Shown here: positions 9,387 to 18,028 of the stretch, one piece after another
Layout: each line of letters starts with the position of its first letter
Numbering within the stretch: the first letter of the stretch is position 1
From: Aurantiochytrium sp. KH105
Taxonomy: Eukaryota; Sar; Bigyra; Thraustochytrida; Thraustochytriidae
Assembly (NCBI GenBank): GCA_003116975.1
Contig: BGKB01000236.1
Coordinates: 1 to 64,000, forward strand
Direction: 5' to 3'
DNA: 64,000 nucleotides
Position numbers and translations under genes: made by a program
The notes under the pieces: model-generated
The model's database searches: none
Told to the model about the DNA's origin: nothing
What the model saw: the letters and a program-made list of their open reading frames with translations, nothing else

Positions 9387-12107
9387 TTATCCATGCTTGG
9401 GCCGCTTCTTCGCGTCTGCGTCGTCTTCCTGTGCCGGCACGAGACTAAAGAGCGCGGCAGAGGAGTGCTGACGCTTTGCAGAGCTCAGGAAGCTCAGAGT
9501 GTACATGTTCTCGTCGCAGAGTTTCGCCAGGTCCTTATTTTGCGACGTGATTGCCTTTTGCAAAGCTCGAAATGAGGACATGAAGAGCTTCGACTGGTCG
9601 CGCAGACGATCTTGGTGCACAGTGAGCAGAGCGCGCGCCCAGGCCAAGTGGTGCTGCAGGTTGGGCGTGGAGGAAATTTCATGAGCGATCAGCGCGAGGA
9701 CACGCGAGACGTAAACAACTGGGAGACCACGGGCAACGAGATCAAGTGACTCTGTGGGAATAGCTCGGTAAAGTTCGGTAATCAAATCGTCTTCGCCAAG
9801 GTGAAGGGCCATGGTAAAGGCCCGGCCATGGTCACCCTTGAGGGCGACTTCGCGCACACGGTCCGGGGTGACGTCCTCTTCGAGTTGGAAGGGATCAAAG
9901 AGCATGGCATTGTCGAGAGCGTAAATCATGAGACCCTCTGTGGTAGCGGCGGCCCATTCCTGGCCGTTCGGCGAGAACTGAACGCACTTGCAGCGGATCT
10001 CCGGTTTAGTGATGCGCTTACCAAGATCGCCTCGCGAAGCGCCCGGCAGAGCCTTGGCGCGGGCAGCCATGTCCTCGCCCTCAGAATCGGAGGCGTCGCT
10101 CAAGTCGAGGGTATCCGAGTTACCGGCCTCGGTGAGCTTGCGCGAGTCGAGCTTGTCCAAGATACCGTCGAGTGAGCGATTGTGAGAGAGCTGGTACTTT
10201 TTCAAAAGCACACGCTGTTCGACTTGGTAAATGCAAACGAATTTGCTGCGTCCTCCTGCAATAATGCACGAGCCGTCCGCCGTGTAGCATACGCTGCTAA
10301 AGTGTTTGTTGTGCGTTGCGTTTTTGGACGTTGTTCGATCGTGCGCGCGACGGCCACCAGAAATGTCCTTGGCACCCGCGATGCTTGTCTTTTGATACCC
10401 GGACTCGACATCCCAAAAGAGCAGCTGGCCGCTGAGAGCGCCAACGCACACTTCCTTGCCATCGGGACGAAAAGCGACACAGAGTCCATTGGATCCCACC
10501 TCTTTCGTTTCCGTGGGCGCGGTCCCGCTATAGGGCTCCCAGAAGCGCAAAGTACGATCCCATGAGGTGGAGGCGATAAGAGGCTTGGAGGGTGAAAACG
10601 CCAACGCCGACACGGGGCCTTCATGGCCTGAAAGGACATCAAGCAATCGCCCCGTTTGGAGTGACCACACGTAAATGTCCGGGGGGTCCATTGCTCCGGC
10701 GCAAACAATCTCACCCTGACCGTCGACGGCCAAGCACGTGAGCTGCGTGGGCGTGGGCGTGACCATAGTGCGAAAGTTGCGGTATCGAACAAGATCAAAC
10801 GCACGCACCGAGCCATCAAGACTTGCGCTGACAACAGCGTTGCCGGCATCGCCAACGAAACTAAGCGCGGTCACGGGCGCCTCGTGCTCGCTAAAGGTGA
10901 CAAAGCAAAAACCAGAGGTCGTGCTCCAAAGCTTGACTTTGGCGTCGTCGCCGCCTGTGGCTACGAGCTGGCCGTCGGGGGAGTAGGCAGCCACATTGAG
11001 GTCGTAAAAGTGGCCCTGTTGCTTGAGCACGTAGGTCTCAGACTGCCACTCCCAAACAAGAACTCGGCCGAGCTGCGCCGAGGCAAGGGCAAGCCATTCA
11101 CCGGTACTGTTAATGGCGGCGCTGCGGAGCTCATGTTGCGACACACTGAGCGACTGAAGATGTGTAGCATCTGGCATCTCAAACAGAGAAAAGACGCCAT
11201 TGTCGAAGCCTACCACGAGGAGCCCCTTGCTGCGTTGCAACACGGCGCAATGTACTCGGGCGTGGTCGCGTTGGATAAAGTGACGCGCTTCGCGCTGCCA
11301 TTCCCCAAGCTTGATGCTCAATGGAGGATCACGTTCCTCTGCGTCGTCCTTTGCGAGTTTCCCGCCGCCATTTGCAACCTGGTCCTCTTCTTCATCGGCG
11401 TCACTCGTGGCTTCGTCGTCGCTGCCGTTTGATTCGGCAAGTGGGGCCCATTCCCAGCGCCAAACGATGAGAGCGCCATCCTTGGAGAGCGTATAGATGA
11501 GTTCGTCTTCGGCAAAGAAGCAACCCACGACGCGTTCCTTATGGCCCGTGAGCGTCACAACGACAAAATCCTTTTCGGTGACGAGCGAGTACACTCGCGC
11601 GCTCATATCCTTGGATCCGGTCACGAGATAGCGACCGGAAGGCGACCACGAGAGACTAATGACTGCATCATGATGGCCCGTGTAGGTGCGGTGCAGCACG
11701 AGCGGCGAGAATTCCTTTTGTACGCCCCCTGGGGCAGCCCAAACCTGAACATGGCGGCCCACCGCGACGGCCAGGTGCTTGTTGTCGGGACTAAACGCCA
11801 TGACGCGGACCTTGCCCTTCATGTTAAATCGGTGCAGAACCTTGCGGGATGCAAAATTTACGAGAAGACCACGGCCTTCGGTGTCCACAACGACGAGGAG
11901 ACGATTATCATGCGAGAGGCACATGCATCGCACGTTCCGTCGCAGCTCAAAGGGCAGCGTTTCGGCAGCGTTGTTGACAAGATCAAAGAGGCGGACTCGG
12001 TTTCCCACCCCGGAGAGAAGCATATTTCCGGTCTCATCATCAAAGATGACATTTCCGTTTGAGTAGCTCACACCGAGCAGGTCCTTGAACCTGTAGTTGA
12101 ACTTCAT
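9387..12107 (-). CDS. PWP2: PWP2/UTP1, U3 snoRNP (UTP-B) subunit
   Basis: Intronless, 906 residues, start ATG 12107. The N-terminus MKFNYRFKDLLGVSYSNGN and the two consecutive WD40 propellers match PWP2 closely: GHHDAVISLSWSPSGRYL, SKDMSARVYSL, GHKERVVGCFF, GHEGPVSALAFSPSKPL, SWDRTLRFWEP. The length equals the usual ~900. The C-terminus (about residues 745-875) is the Utp12/Dip2-type helical domain, containing LGEDDLITELYRAIP and the stretch around VYVSRVLALIAHEI. A linker of acidic residues (SDASDSEGEDM) lies before it. PWP2 is a core of the UTP-B subcomplex of the nucleolar small-subunit processome, needed for 18S pre-rRNA cleavage (family knowledge). It converges on the DOT1-like gene and diverges from the mastigoneme-like gene. 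Confidence 0.97.
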   Translation of the reverse strand: MKFNYRFKDLLGVSYSNGNVIFDDETGNMLLSGVGNRVRLFDLVNNAAETLPFELRRNVRCMCLSHDNRLLVVVDTEGRGLLVNFASRKVLHRFNMKGKVRVMAFSPDNKHLAVAVGRHVQVWAAPGGVQKEFSPLVLHRTYTGHHDAVISLSWSPSGRYLVTGSKDMSARVYSLVTEKDFVVVTLTGHKERVVGCFFAEDELIYTLSKDGALIVWRWEWAPLAESNGSDDEATSDADEEEDQVANGGGKLAKDDAEERDPPLSIKLGEWQREARHFIQRDHARVHCAVLQRSKGLLVVGFDNGVFSLFEMPDATHLQSLSVSQHELRSAAINSTGEWLALASAQLGRVLVWEWQSETYVLKQQGHFYDLNVAAYSPDGQLVATGGDDAKVKLWSTTSGFCFVTFSEHEAPVTALSFVGDAGNAVVSASLDGSVRAFDLVRYRNFRTMVTPTPTQLTCLAVDGQGEIVCAGAMDPPDIYVWSLQTGRLLDVLSGHEGPVSALAFSPSKPLIASTSWDRTLRFWEPYSGTAPTETKEVGSNGLCVAFRPDGKEVCVGALSGQLLFWDVESGYQKTSIAGAKDISGGRRAHDRTTSKNATHNKHFSSVCYTADGSCIIAGGRSKFVCIYQVEQRVLLKKYQLSHNRSLDGILDKLDSRKLTEAGNSDTLDLSDASDSEGEDMAARAKALPGASRGDLGKRITKPEIRCKCVQFSPNGQEWAAATTEGLMIYALDNAMLFDPFQLEEDVTPDRVREVALKGDHGRAFTMALHLGEDDLITELYRAIPTESLDLVARGLPVVYVSRVLALIAHEISSTPNLQHHLAWARALLTVHQDRLRDQSKLFMSSFRALQKAITSQNKDLAKLCDENMYTLSFLSSAKRQHSSAALFSLVPAQEDDADAKKRPKHG

Positions 12108-13120
12108 TTATCCTGCTCGAGTCTTTGACGTGCGGGAGTAAGCTGTACAACGGGAAAAGAAAAGATGAGCGAAGCGTGCGCCACACGAAGCACTACTAGC
12201 AAGACCACCAGCACCAGCAGCGACACAACCAGCAAGAGTAGCGGAACTGTTTTCGACCACTCGCTGCTTTGGTAGTCTGGACTGGACTGGTCTGGTCTGC
12301 ACTGGTTCTGAGCTCCTACGCTGGAGGGCTCTCCTGACGAGCCAGCGATCTCACGGAATCGTCTGCTCCCTTGCGTCACAAAGAGACTCGAGAGCCGTCT
12401 CTGCGCAAGCCGCCGCCTCGATCCTCTGCAGCCCCCACGAGTTCGCGGCCGCGCGGTGCCGCGAGCGTCTCCGGCTTTGTCTGCGTCGCCTTGGTTGGGA
12501 CTGCCCGCAAAGACCAGAGTCCTCGCTCCGGGTTGGCTGGCTGCGACGTCGAAGAGGCCTATTTGGACAAAGAGGTCTATCTGCGCTCAAAAGGGCCCAA
12601 AGAAGAGGCCTATTTACAACGGATAGGAGGCCGCCGCTCGAGAGCAGCACGTTTGCGAGACAAGCTGGGAGAGAGACCCGAGAGCGGCGACGGGCTAGCT
12701 TTGCTCCGGACGCAGGCCAGAGAGACGTTTACGGAGGCGTGGATGTTGCGGTCAGGCAAAGTTTGCTGGCTTTTTCCCTTCTAGGTTTTCAGTGCTTGTC
12801 TTGGAGCTCTCAGGTTCGGGGAACAAGCTAGCGACAAGGCCAGTCTCGCGAGGAGACAAGTGGACAAATAGACAAGCTGACAAATAGATTGAAAGAGCTT
12901 CTTCTTTTCAGGCCAACTGACTCCGCAGAGTGTTTCTCGTAGTTAGGCCGGTAGCCTCGGCCAGACGGAGAGTCCAAAGGTCAGACGGAAGGCAGACAAG
13001 AAAAACAAACCTAGTTCACCGTTCATCTTGGCCAGCGGTGAGCACGACTCGGGCAAGGCGAGGTTTTTGCGGCTACGGAAAAGAAATCAGCGGACCAAGG
13101 ACTGCCTGGCTGTTCAGGAA
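12108..13120. other. Divergent intergenic region, PWP2 / mastigoneme-like gene
   Basis: 1013 bp between two divergent starts, presumably two promoters and 5' leaders. A 14-bp direct repeat (GAAGAGGCCTATTT) occurs near 12550 and 12602. A purine-rich run with repeated GACAAGTGGACAAATAGACAA-like words lies at 12855..12890. No ORF here looks like a gene. Confidence 0.5.
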
Positions 13121-15238
13121 ATGGTGTCGCGGCGCGCCGCGGCGCCCGGCGTGGCCATTGTGCTTGTTGCTCTTGCCACGCTGACCGAATTGTCTCACGT
13201 AGCAAGTGCACAGGACACAGGGCCATGCCCGAACGGGTGCTCTGGTCATGGCCTTTGTCATCTGACGGAATGCACATGCTTTGATGGCTGGATCGGAGGC
13301 GATTGCTCGCTGCGCCAGTGCCCCTTTGACGTTGCGTGGAATGATGTGGCGACTGGAGAGGATGAGGCGCACAACATTGCCGAGTGCTCGAATCGAGGTT
13401 CTTGCGATCGCGAAACGGGCCAATGCGTGTGCGACGTTGGTTTCCACGGTCGTGCGTGCCAAATGAGTACATGCCCGAACGACTGCTGGGGCCGAGGCCG
13501 CTGCGTGGATATCCGCTACAACGCCTTGTACAAAGATCCAGGCACGGGAACTGTTTACCCATACGATTCGGTATGGGATTCGGAAAAGGTATATGGCTGC
13601 ATGTGCGACCAGGGCTTCACGGGCTATGACTGCTCGCTGCGCGAATGCCCTCGTGGTGATGATCCAATGACGACGGGTCAGCTCGACGAGGTGCAGGTGT
13701 TTCGTTGCAAGGGCACTTCTGGATTTTTCACGCTCACGTTTAGCGGCTTCACGAGCGAGCCGATCCCGGTTACCACGGTGCTTGCCGACTTTGAAACCAT
13801 CCTCGAAGCCGTTCCTGGCGTGGGAGACGTCACCGTGACCTTTTCCGTTACGGGTTCACAGATTTGCCACGACAGCAGCACGAACCAAATTGTGACAGTC
13901 ACCTTCAACGAGCGTTTTGGCGACGTTCCCAATTTAATCTCGCAATCGACCACAATCGAAGACTGCTTGGATGCGACCGCAAGCCAATATGACATGTGCG
14001 GAGGAACCGGTCTTTCGTTTGCTCACGACGGTCTCTTGATAGATAGCGCGGCATCAAGGACAGGCACGAAAGAAGATGGATACTGTTCTCGACGAGGTGC
14101 ATGCGACCTAAGCACCGGAATCTGCACGTGCTACACCAACTTTGTGACCAGTGATGGTCGCGGCAACGAGGGAGACCGCGGTGATTGTGGCTATGAGTCC
14201 GCCGAAGTCCAGGCGTGCCCCGGTCTGATTGCCTGCAGTGGTCACGGCACTTGCTCGCAGTCGCCCGAGTTTCGCTGCACATGCTCTTTGGGATGGGACT
14301 CGGGAGATTGCTCAGTCCGCACGTGCGCCAAGGGCAAGAGCTGGTTCGACCACCCGGTGTCAGCGAACCGTGCGCATCAGTTGCAAGAGTGCAGCAACAT
14401 GGGCATTTGCGACCGTGTCACCGGCGTATGCGTTTGTCACACGGGCTTTACTGGCGCGGCATGCGATCAAATGCAGTGTCCAGGGTCTCCGACAGAGTGC
14501 TCAGGGAACGGCCAGTGTTTGTTCATGTCTCAACTTGCCAACAAGGCGACCGACAATGGCGATTTGGCGGCCACAACATATGGACAGACACCCAACGATC
14601 CGTACCGGTGGGACTATGACATGATTAAGGGCTGCCTCTGCGATGAAGGCTACGAGGGCCACGACTGCTCGTTGATGAGCTGCCCCACGGGAGATGATCC
14701 CGAGACTTTGGGCCAAGATTTCGAGACCCAGGTGCTTCGGTGCCAAGCCAATGGCGGCAACTTCCGCCTCTACTTTCGGCAGCACCAGACTGAGCTAATC
14801 CCATACAATGCGGATGAGGCAGCGCTTCGCGCAGCACTCAGCGCCATTGACTCCATCACAGATGTTGAGGTCACTTTTTCGTCGGGCACCTCATTCTGCA
14901 CTGACGACGCGAGCAATGTGGCATCGATTGTCTTCACTCAAGAACTTGGCGATGTGCCTGACCTGACTGCTTTCATCAGCTCTTTCGATGCAGATCTCGC
15001 GCATGGCACGAGCCCAGAGATTGCGATTGCAACCAATGGCGCAAGCATTGATAGCGTGCAGAGTGTACGTGGCACCAAGGAAAATGTTGTCTGCTCTGCG
15101 CGGGGCGTGTGCAATCATGAGACCGGGACGTGTGAGTGCTTTCAAGGATTTGCTTCAAGCAATGGAAATGGCAGTTCTGGAGACCGTGGCGACTGCGGCT
15201 GGAAGGTGCCATGGACGACGACCACCACCGAAGACTAG
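13121..15238 (+). CDS. Secreted EGF/tenascin-type protein, mastigoneme (SIG1/OCM1)-like
   Basis: The frame is open from 13028, but ATG 13121 is preferred because it opens directly onto a signal peptide (MVSRRAAAPGVAIVLVALAT, then a SAQ cleavage site). The mature ~675 residues are Cys-rich, with tenascin/EGF units CSGHGLCHLTECTCFDGW, CSNRGSCDRETGQCVCDVGF and CSRRGACDLSTGICTCY. The protein is an internal duplication. Each half has EGF units, a CP(R/T)GDDPxTxGQ signature (CPRGDDPMTTGQ; CPTGDDPETLGQ), a non-EGF beta-rich block (VFRCKGTSGFFTLTF; VLRCQANGGNFRLYF) and a closing GTKE...C plus GDRGDCG motif. This layout recalls stramenopile flagellar tubular-hair proteins of the SIG1/OCM1 group (from memory of the family). 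It ends in WTTTTTED with no membrane anchor, so it is secreted or assembled extracellularly. Confidence 0.75.
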   Translation: MVSRRAAAPGVAIVLVALATLTELSHVASAQDTGPCPNGCSGHGLCHLTECTCFDGWIGGDCSLRQCPFDVAWNDVATGEDEAHNIAECSNRGSCDRETGQCVCDVGFHGRACQMSTCPNDCWGRGRCVDIRYNALYKDPGTGTVYPYDSVWDSEKVYGCMCDQGFTGYDCSLRECPRGDDPMTTGQLDEVQVFRCKGTSGFFTLTFSGFTSEPIPVTTVLADFETILEAVPGVGDVTVTFSVTGSQICHDSSTNQIVTVTFNERFGDVPNLISQSTTIEDCLDATASQYDMCGGTGLSFAHDGLLIDSAASRTGTKEDGYCSRRGACDLSTGICTCYTNFVTSDGRGNEGDRGDCGYESAEVQACPGLIACSGHGTCSQSPEFRCTCSLGWDSGDCSVRTCAKGKSWFDHPVSANRAHQLQECSNMGICDRVTGVCVCHTGFTGAACDQMQCPGSPTECSGNGQCLFMSQLANKATDNGDLAATTYGQTPNDPYRWDYDMIKGCLCDEGYEGHDCSLMSCPTGDDPETLGQDFETQVLRCQANGGNFRLYFRQHQTELIPYNADEAALRAALSAIDSITDVEVTFSSGTSFCTDDASNVASIVFTQELGDVPDLTAFISSFDADLAHGTSPEIAIATNGASIDSVQSVRGTKENVVCSARGVCNHETGTCECFQGFASSNGNGSSGDRGDCGWKVPWTTTTTED

Positions 15239-15655
15239 AATGTGTACTGCGGGCTTCCAGTTCCGGGTGCTCTTATCAACAACCATTTTTTTTTCAGATC
15301 AACTTCCATGTAGGCAGGCCTATCTATGCCTGCCATCTCAAGCACCTAACCTAGTGTTCGTACGTGTTCGAGATTTTCGGTAACGACGGCACTTCCTCTG
15401 CGACGTAGGCTGGAGTTCTGTCTGTCCGCATAACGAAATTTGAATTGATGCTTGTTGTTCATTAACAAATGCTGCGAACAGTCCACAGGGTGGACCTCGT
15501 CAGGGCAGAACGGGAGAGCAGGGAATAACGAGAAAGGAAAAAGATAGGAGGAAAGCGTTAATCTTCACAATGCGCGGCTCGCGCCGCTTGTCCGACGACA
15601 GGTGACAAAACAGAACATCTGCACGACTTTTTTGTTTTTGTTTTTGTTTTTTCCA
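15239..15655. other. Convergent intergenic region
   Basis: 417 bp of 3' flank shared by the mastigoneme-like gene (+) and the MPDU1 homologue (-). It contains a (TTTTTG)n-like run at 15628..15652 immediately beyond the MPDU1 stop. No gene seen. Confidence 0.5.
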
Positions 15656-17122
15656 TCACGAAGACTTGGACTTTCGACGTTTGGCGGCTTCTTTAGCGAG
15701 AACTCGCTTCGTATTGCCCCAATAGAGAAAGATTTGCGCCAAGAGAACGCCATTAACAACAGAAGAGAGAACAAAGGCACCCAGAACGACCGGGTCATTG
15801 ACCTCGGTGAGGGTGGTAAAAACGCGCGCGACAACCCCGAGAAAGACCATGAGTTGCGTGACGAAAGAGAGTGCGCCCGTGTGCTGATTGTTAAAGTTCT
15901 CGATGATTTGCGGAATTGTTCCCGAAAGGCTGATGACCGAGGAGAGCAGGGGAAGAGCCCAGAGCTTTTCTGGACGAGTGTTGAGTGTAAAACTGGCAAC
16001 AGTTCCCACAAAGCCAAGAAAGCCGAGAGAAAGGGCTACCTGGGTAATGAGCGAGGTTTCGCCGTACGTCCACATGAGGCCGACAATGATGAGCTCCTGA
16101 ATAAGGACGGAAAGACTGTCGCCCCAGGAGGTAAAGGGATGTTTGTTGGCGAGTGAGTAGGCAACAGTGAGCACGAGTGCCTGGATGGCCGTGTAAGATT
16201 TGACAGAGGAGAGACCCTTGACGGTCTTTGCGTCCATGATACTGGCGATCTGGGGCACTTTGACGCCAAAGCTTCCTGTGATGAGGACGGCACCGAGAAC
16301 CTTGGAGACGACGACGGGGTCAGCATGAGCGGCGAGGAATTTGACCGAACGATCGATTGCGACAATGGTGAAAATGAGGAAGATCCAGAGCGCAATGGGC
16401 AGAGGCGTGTCGTCAATGTCCTCGCTGTTGCGTGGGCGGCGCTTGGAAGAGCGAAAGCCATGTGTCCCTCGAAGACGTTCGAGGAGCGAGCCAGACTGCG
16501 AGACGCTTTCGTCGTCAGAATCGTCAAGTTCGCGTTGGAGAGCCCGAAGCTTAAGAAGACGGGATTGTCTTCGTTCTTCAGCCTCGACGTCAACGACGCC
16601 GTGCTGGTTCCTGGACTTTTTGTTGTTCTTCAGGGCTCGGCGCGTCTCGCGTTCCATGTTGAGCTCCTTCTGGCGCTGGGCCTTTCGCCTGCTCTTGCCG
16701 CCTCCGCGACGCGCGGTCCCTTTGGCGTGCGCGCCGAGTGCCTCTGCGTCGTCCACGTCGTCTTCATCGAGGTGCTCGCTGTCAGAGTAGTGATCGTCGT
16801 TTTCGTCGTCGCCGTCGTCGCTGTCGGACACCTCGCTGTTCTCGTGAAGACCCGGGAGCTGCTGCTGCTGCTGCCGCTGGCTGCTGCTTTTCTTCTTGGC
16901 CTTGCGGCCCTTCCCGCGGTTGTTAAGCGCGGGTTTCTTGCTGTAGACGCCGAGCTGCGACCGCAGCATGGTGTTCTTTTCGGCCGCGCGCTCGGCCTTG
17001 GCCGCGAGGTAGTCCTCGCGCTCGGCCTGCGACATGCCGGCCATCTCGCGCTCCTCGCGGGCGGCCTCGGCCGCGTCCAGCTCTGCGTCCTCGTCCTCAA
17101 ACCCCGCCTCCTGCCCGCCCAT
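15656..17122 (-). CDS. MPDU1: MPDU1/Lec35-like protein with long disordered N-terminal extension
   Basis: The frame is open back to 17473, but the upstream part is an Arg/Ala/Pro-rich translation of GC-rich leader. ATG 17122 (MGGQEAGFEDEDAELDAAEA) is the likeliest start, giving 488 residues. The C-terminal ~250 residues are a seven-helix PQ-loop protein: FGVKVPQIASIMDAKTVKGLS, VAYSLANKHPFTSWGDSL, LSGTIPQIIENFNNQHTGAL, RVFTTLTEVNDP, LLAQIFLYWGN. These match MPDU1, an ER membrane protein needed to use dolichol-P-mannose and dolichol-P-glucose in N-glycan and GPI assembly (family knowledge). Normal MPDU1 is about 250 residues. Here about 240 extra N-terminal residues are charged, with K-rich, Q-rich and acidic Ser-Asp tracts, and are presumably cytosolic (inference). 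The protein ends KRRKSKSS. Confidence 0.85.
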   Translation of the reverse strand: MGGQEAGFEDEDAELDAAEAAREEREMAGMSQAEREDYLAAKAERAAEKNTMLRSQLGVYSKKPALNNRGKGRKAKKKSSSQRQQQQQLPGLHENSEVSDSDDGDDENDDHYSDSEHLDEDDVDDAEALGAHAKGTARRGGGKSRRKAQRQKELNMERETRRALKNNKKSRNQHGVVDVEAEERRQSRLLKLRALQRELDDSDDESVSQSGSLLERLRGTHGFRSSKRRPRNSEDIDDTPLPIALWIFLIFTIVAIDRSVKFLAAHADPVVVSKVLGAVLITGSFGVKVPQIASIMDAKTVKGLSSVKSYTAIQALVLTVAYSLANKHPFTSWGDSLSVLIQELIIVGLMWTYGETSLITQVALSLGFLGFVGTVASFTLNTRPEKLWALPLLSSVISLSGTIPQIIENFNNQHTGALSFVTQLMVFLGVVARVFTTLTEVNDPVVLGAFVLSSVVNGVLLAQIFLYWGNTKRVLAKEAAKRRKSKSS

Positions 17123-18028
17123 CCTGCGCGCACGCGCGCGCTCCTCTCCGCTCCACTCCGCTCCACGAGAGCGCGCGCGCGAGCGAGGTGCACGCGCTCG
17201 GGACGGGGGGATGGATCCGGCCGCGCACGTGCGCGCCGCGCCTCCCGCGCGACTCGCGACGCGCGACCCGCCGGGCGGCGCCGCGTCTCCCGCGAGCTGC
17301 GCTCTGCACGGGTGGACGGCCGGCACGGGCGCCGCGTCTCGCGCGGGATCTGCGTTTGTTTGCTTTGCTTCGCCTGGACGCGGCGAAGCGCGCACGGTAG
17401 GTACTACGCTTCTGTGGCTGCCTTCTCTTCTTCTTTGCCATCGCGAGAGCATTTTATTCAGCACCCACGTCATTCGGCGTGGCAGCTGCAGCTTGGTTTT
17501 GGCGCGAAAACTTTATGGAGGCCTGCGAGGACTGAGTGTCTTCGTTGCGGTGGCACGGAGAAGATGATTCGAAGAGAGTGCTCGTATGGAGGGAGATGAG
17601 CGAAGTTGAGGGACGAAAGAGAGTAGAAGAGTATTTTTTTCAAGTTCAAGTTGCGCTTGCCTGCACACAACGTGCAAGCACGCACTTTCGTGAATGAGAC
17701 TCTGCAATGAAATCGATCAGCCTGGGGCTGCAGAGAAGTATGAGAAAACTTCTTTTTTAAAATTTTATTAAGAAAAAGAGCAAAACAAAAAACCGTAAAC
17801 GAGCCAGACATTTTAAGGCGCGAGGAGCGATTGGTCATCAGCTTGCAAAAGCAAAAGGATTTTGCTTTCCATTTTCTTCTCGAGCATTCAGATTGTAGAA
17901 GAGAAAAGTAAGGGATAGATGAAAACAACAAGTTACTTTACCTTGAGCGAGGTAAACTCTTTAGCGGACCAGACACCACGAGGTGTGGTGCATCTGATCA
18001 GCTAGCAAAAAGGCTTTGCTTCCAGTTT
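17123..18028. other. Intergenic region: MPDU1 leader/promoter and ADF-VHP 3' flank
   Basis: 906 bp. The part next to the MPDU1 start (17123..17400) is very GC-rich and probably transcribed leader. The middle (17740..17800) is AT-rich with an oligo-A/T stretch. Two loosely similar segments around 17836..17870 and 17990..18030 share TCATCAGCTTGCAAAAG-like words; their meaning is unknown. No gene supported. Confidence 0.45.

Noticed and set aside
13028-13120. Extension of the mastigoneme-like frame upstream of ATG 13121
   Set aside because: Starting at 13121 places the signal peptide at the very N-terminus. The upstream 31 residues would bury it.
17123-17473. N-terminal extension of the MPDU1 frame upstream of 17122
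   Set aside because: The composition switches abruptly to Arg/Ala/Pro-rich and the DNA is leader-like. ATG 17122 is in a better context.
17470-17931. 153-codon minus-strand ORF between MPDU1 and ADF-VHP
   Set aside because: Cys/Phe/Ser-rich translation of AT-rich spacer without domain or conserved pattern.
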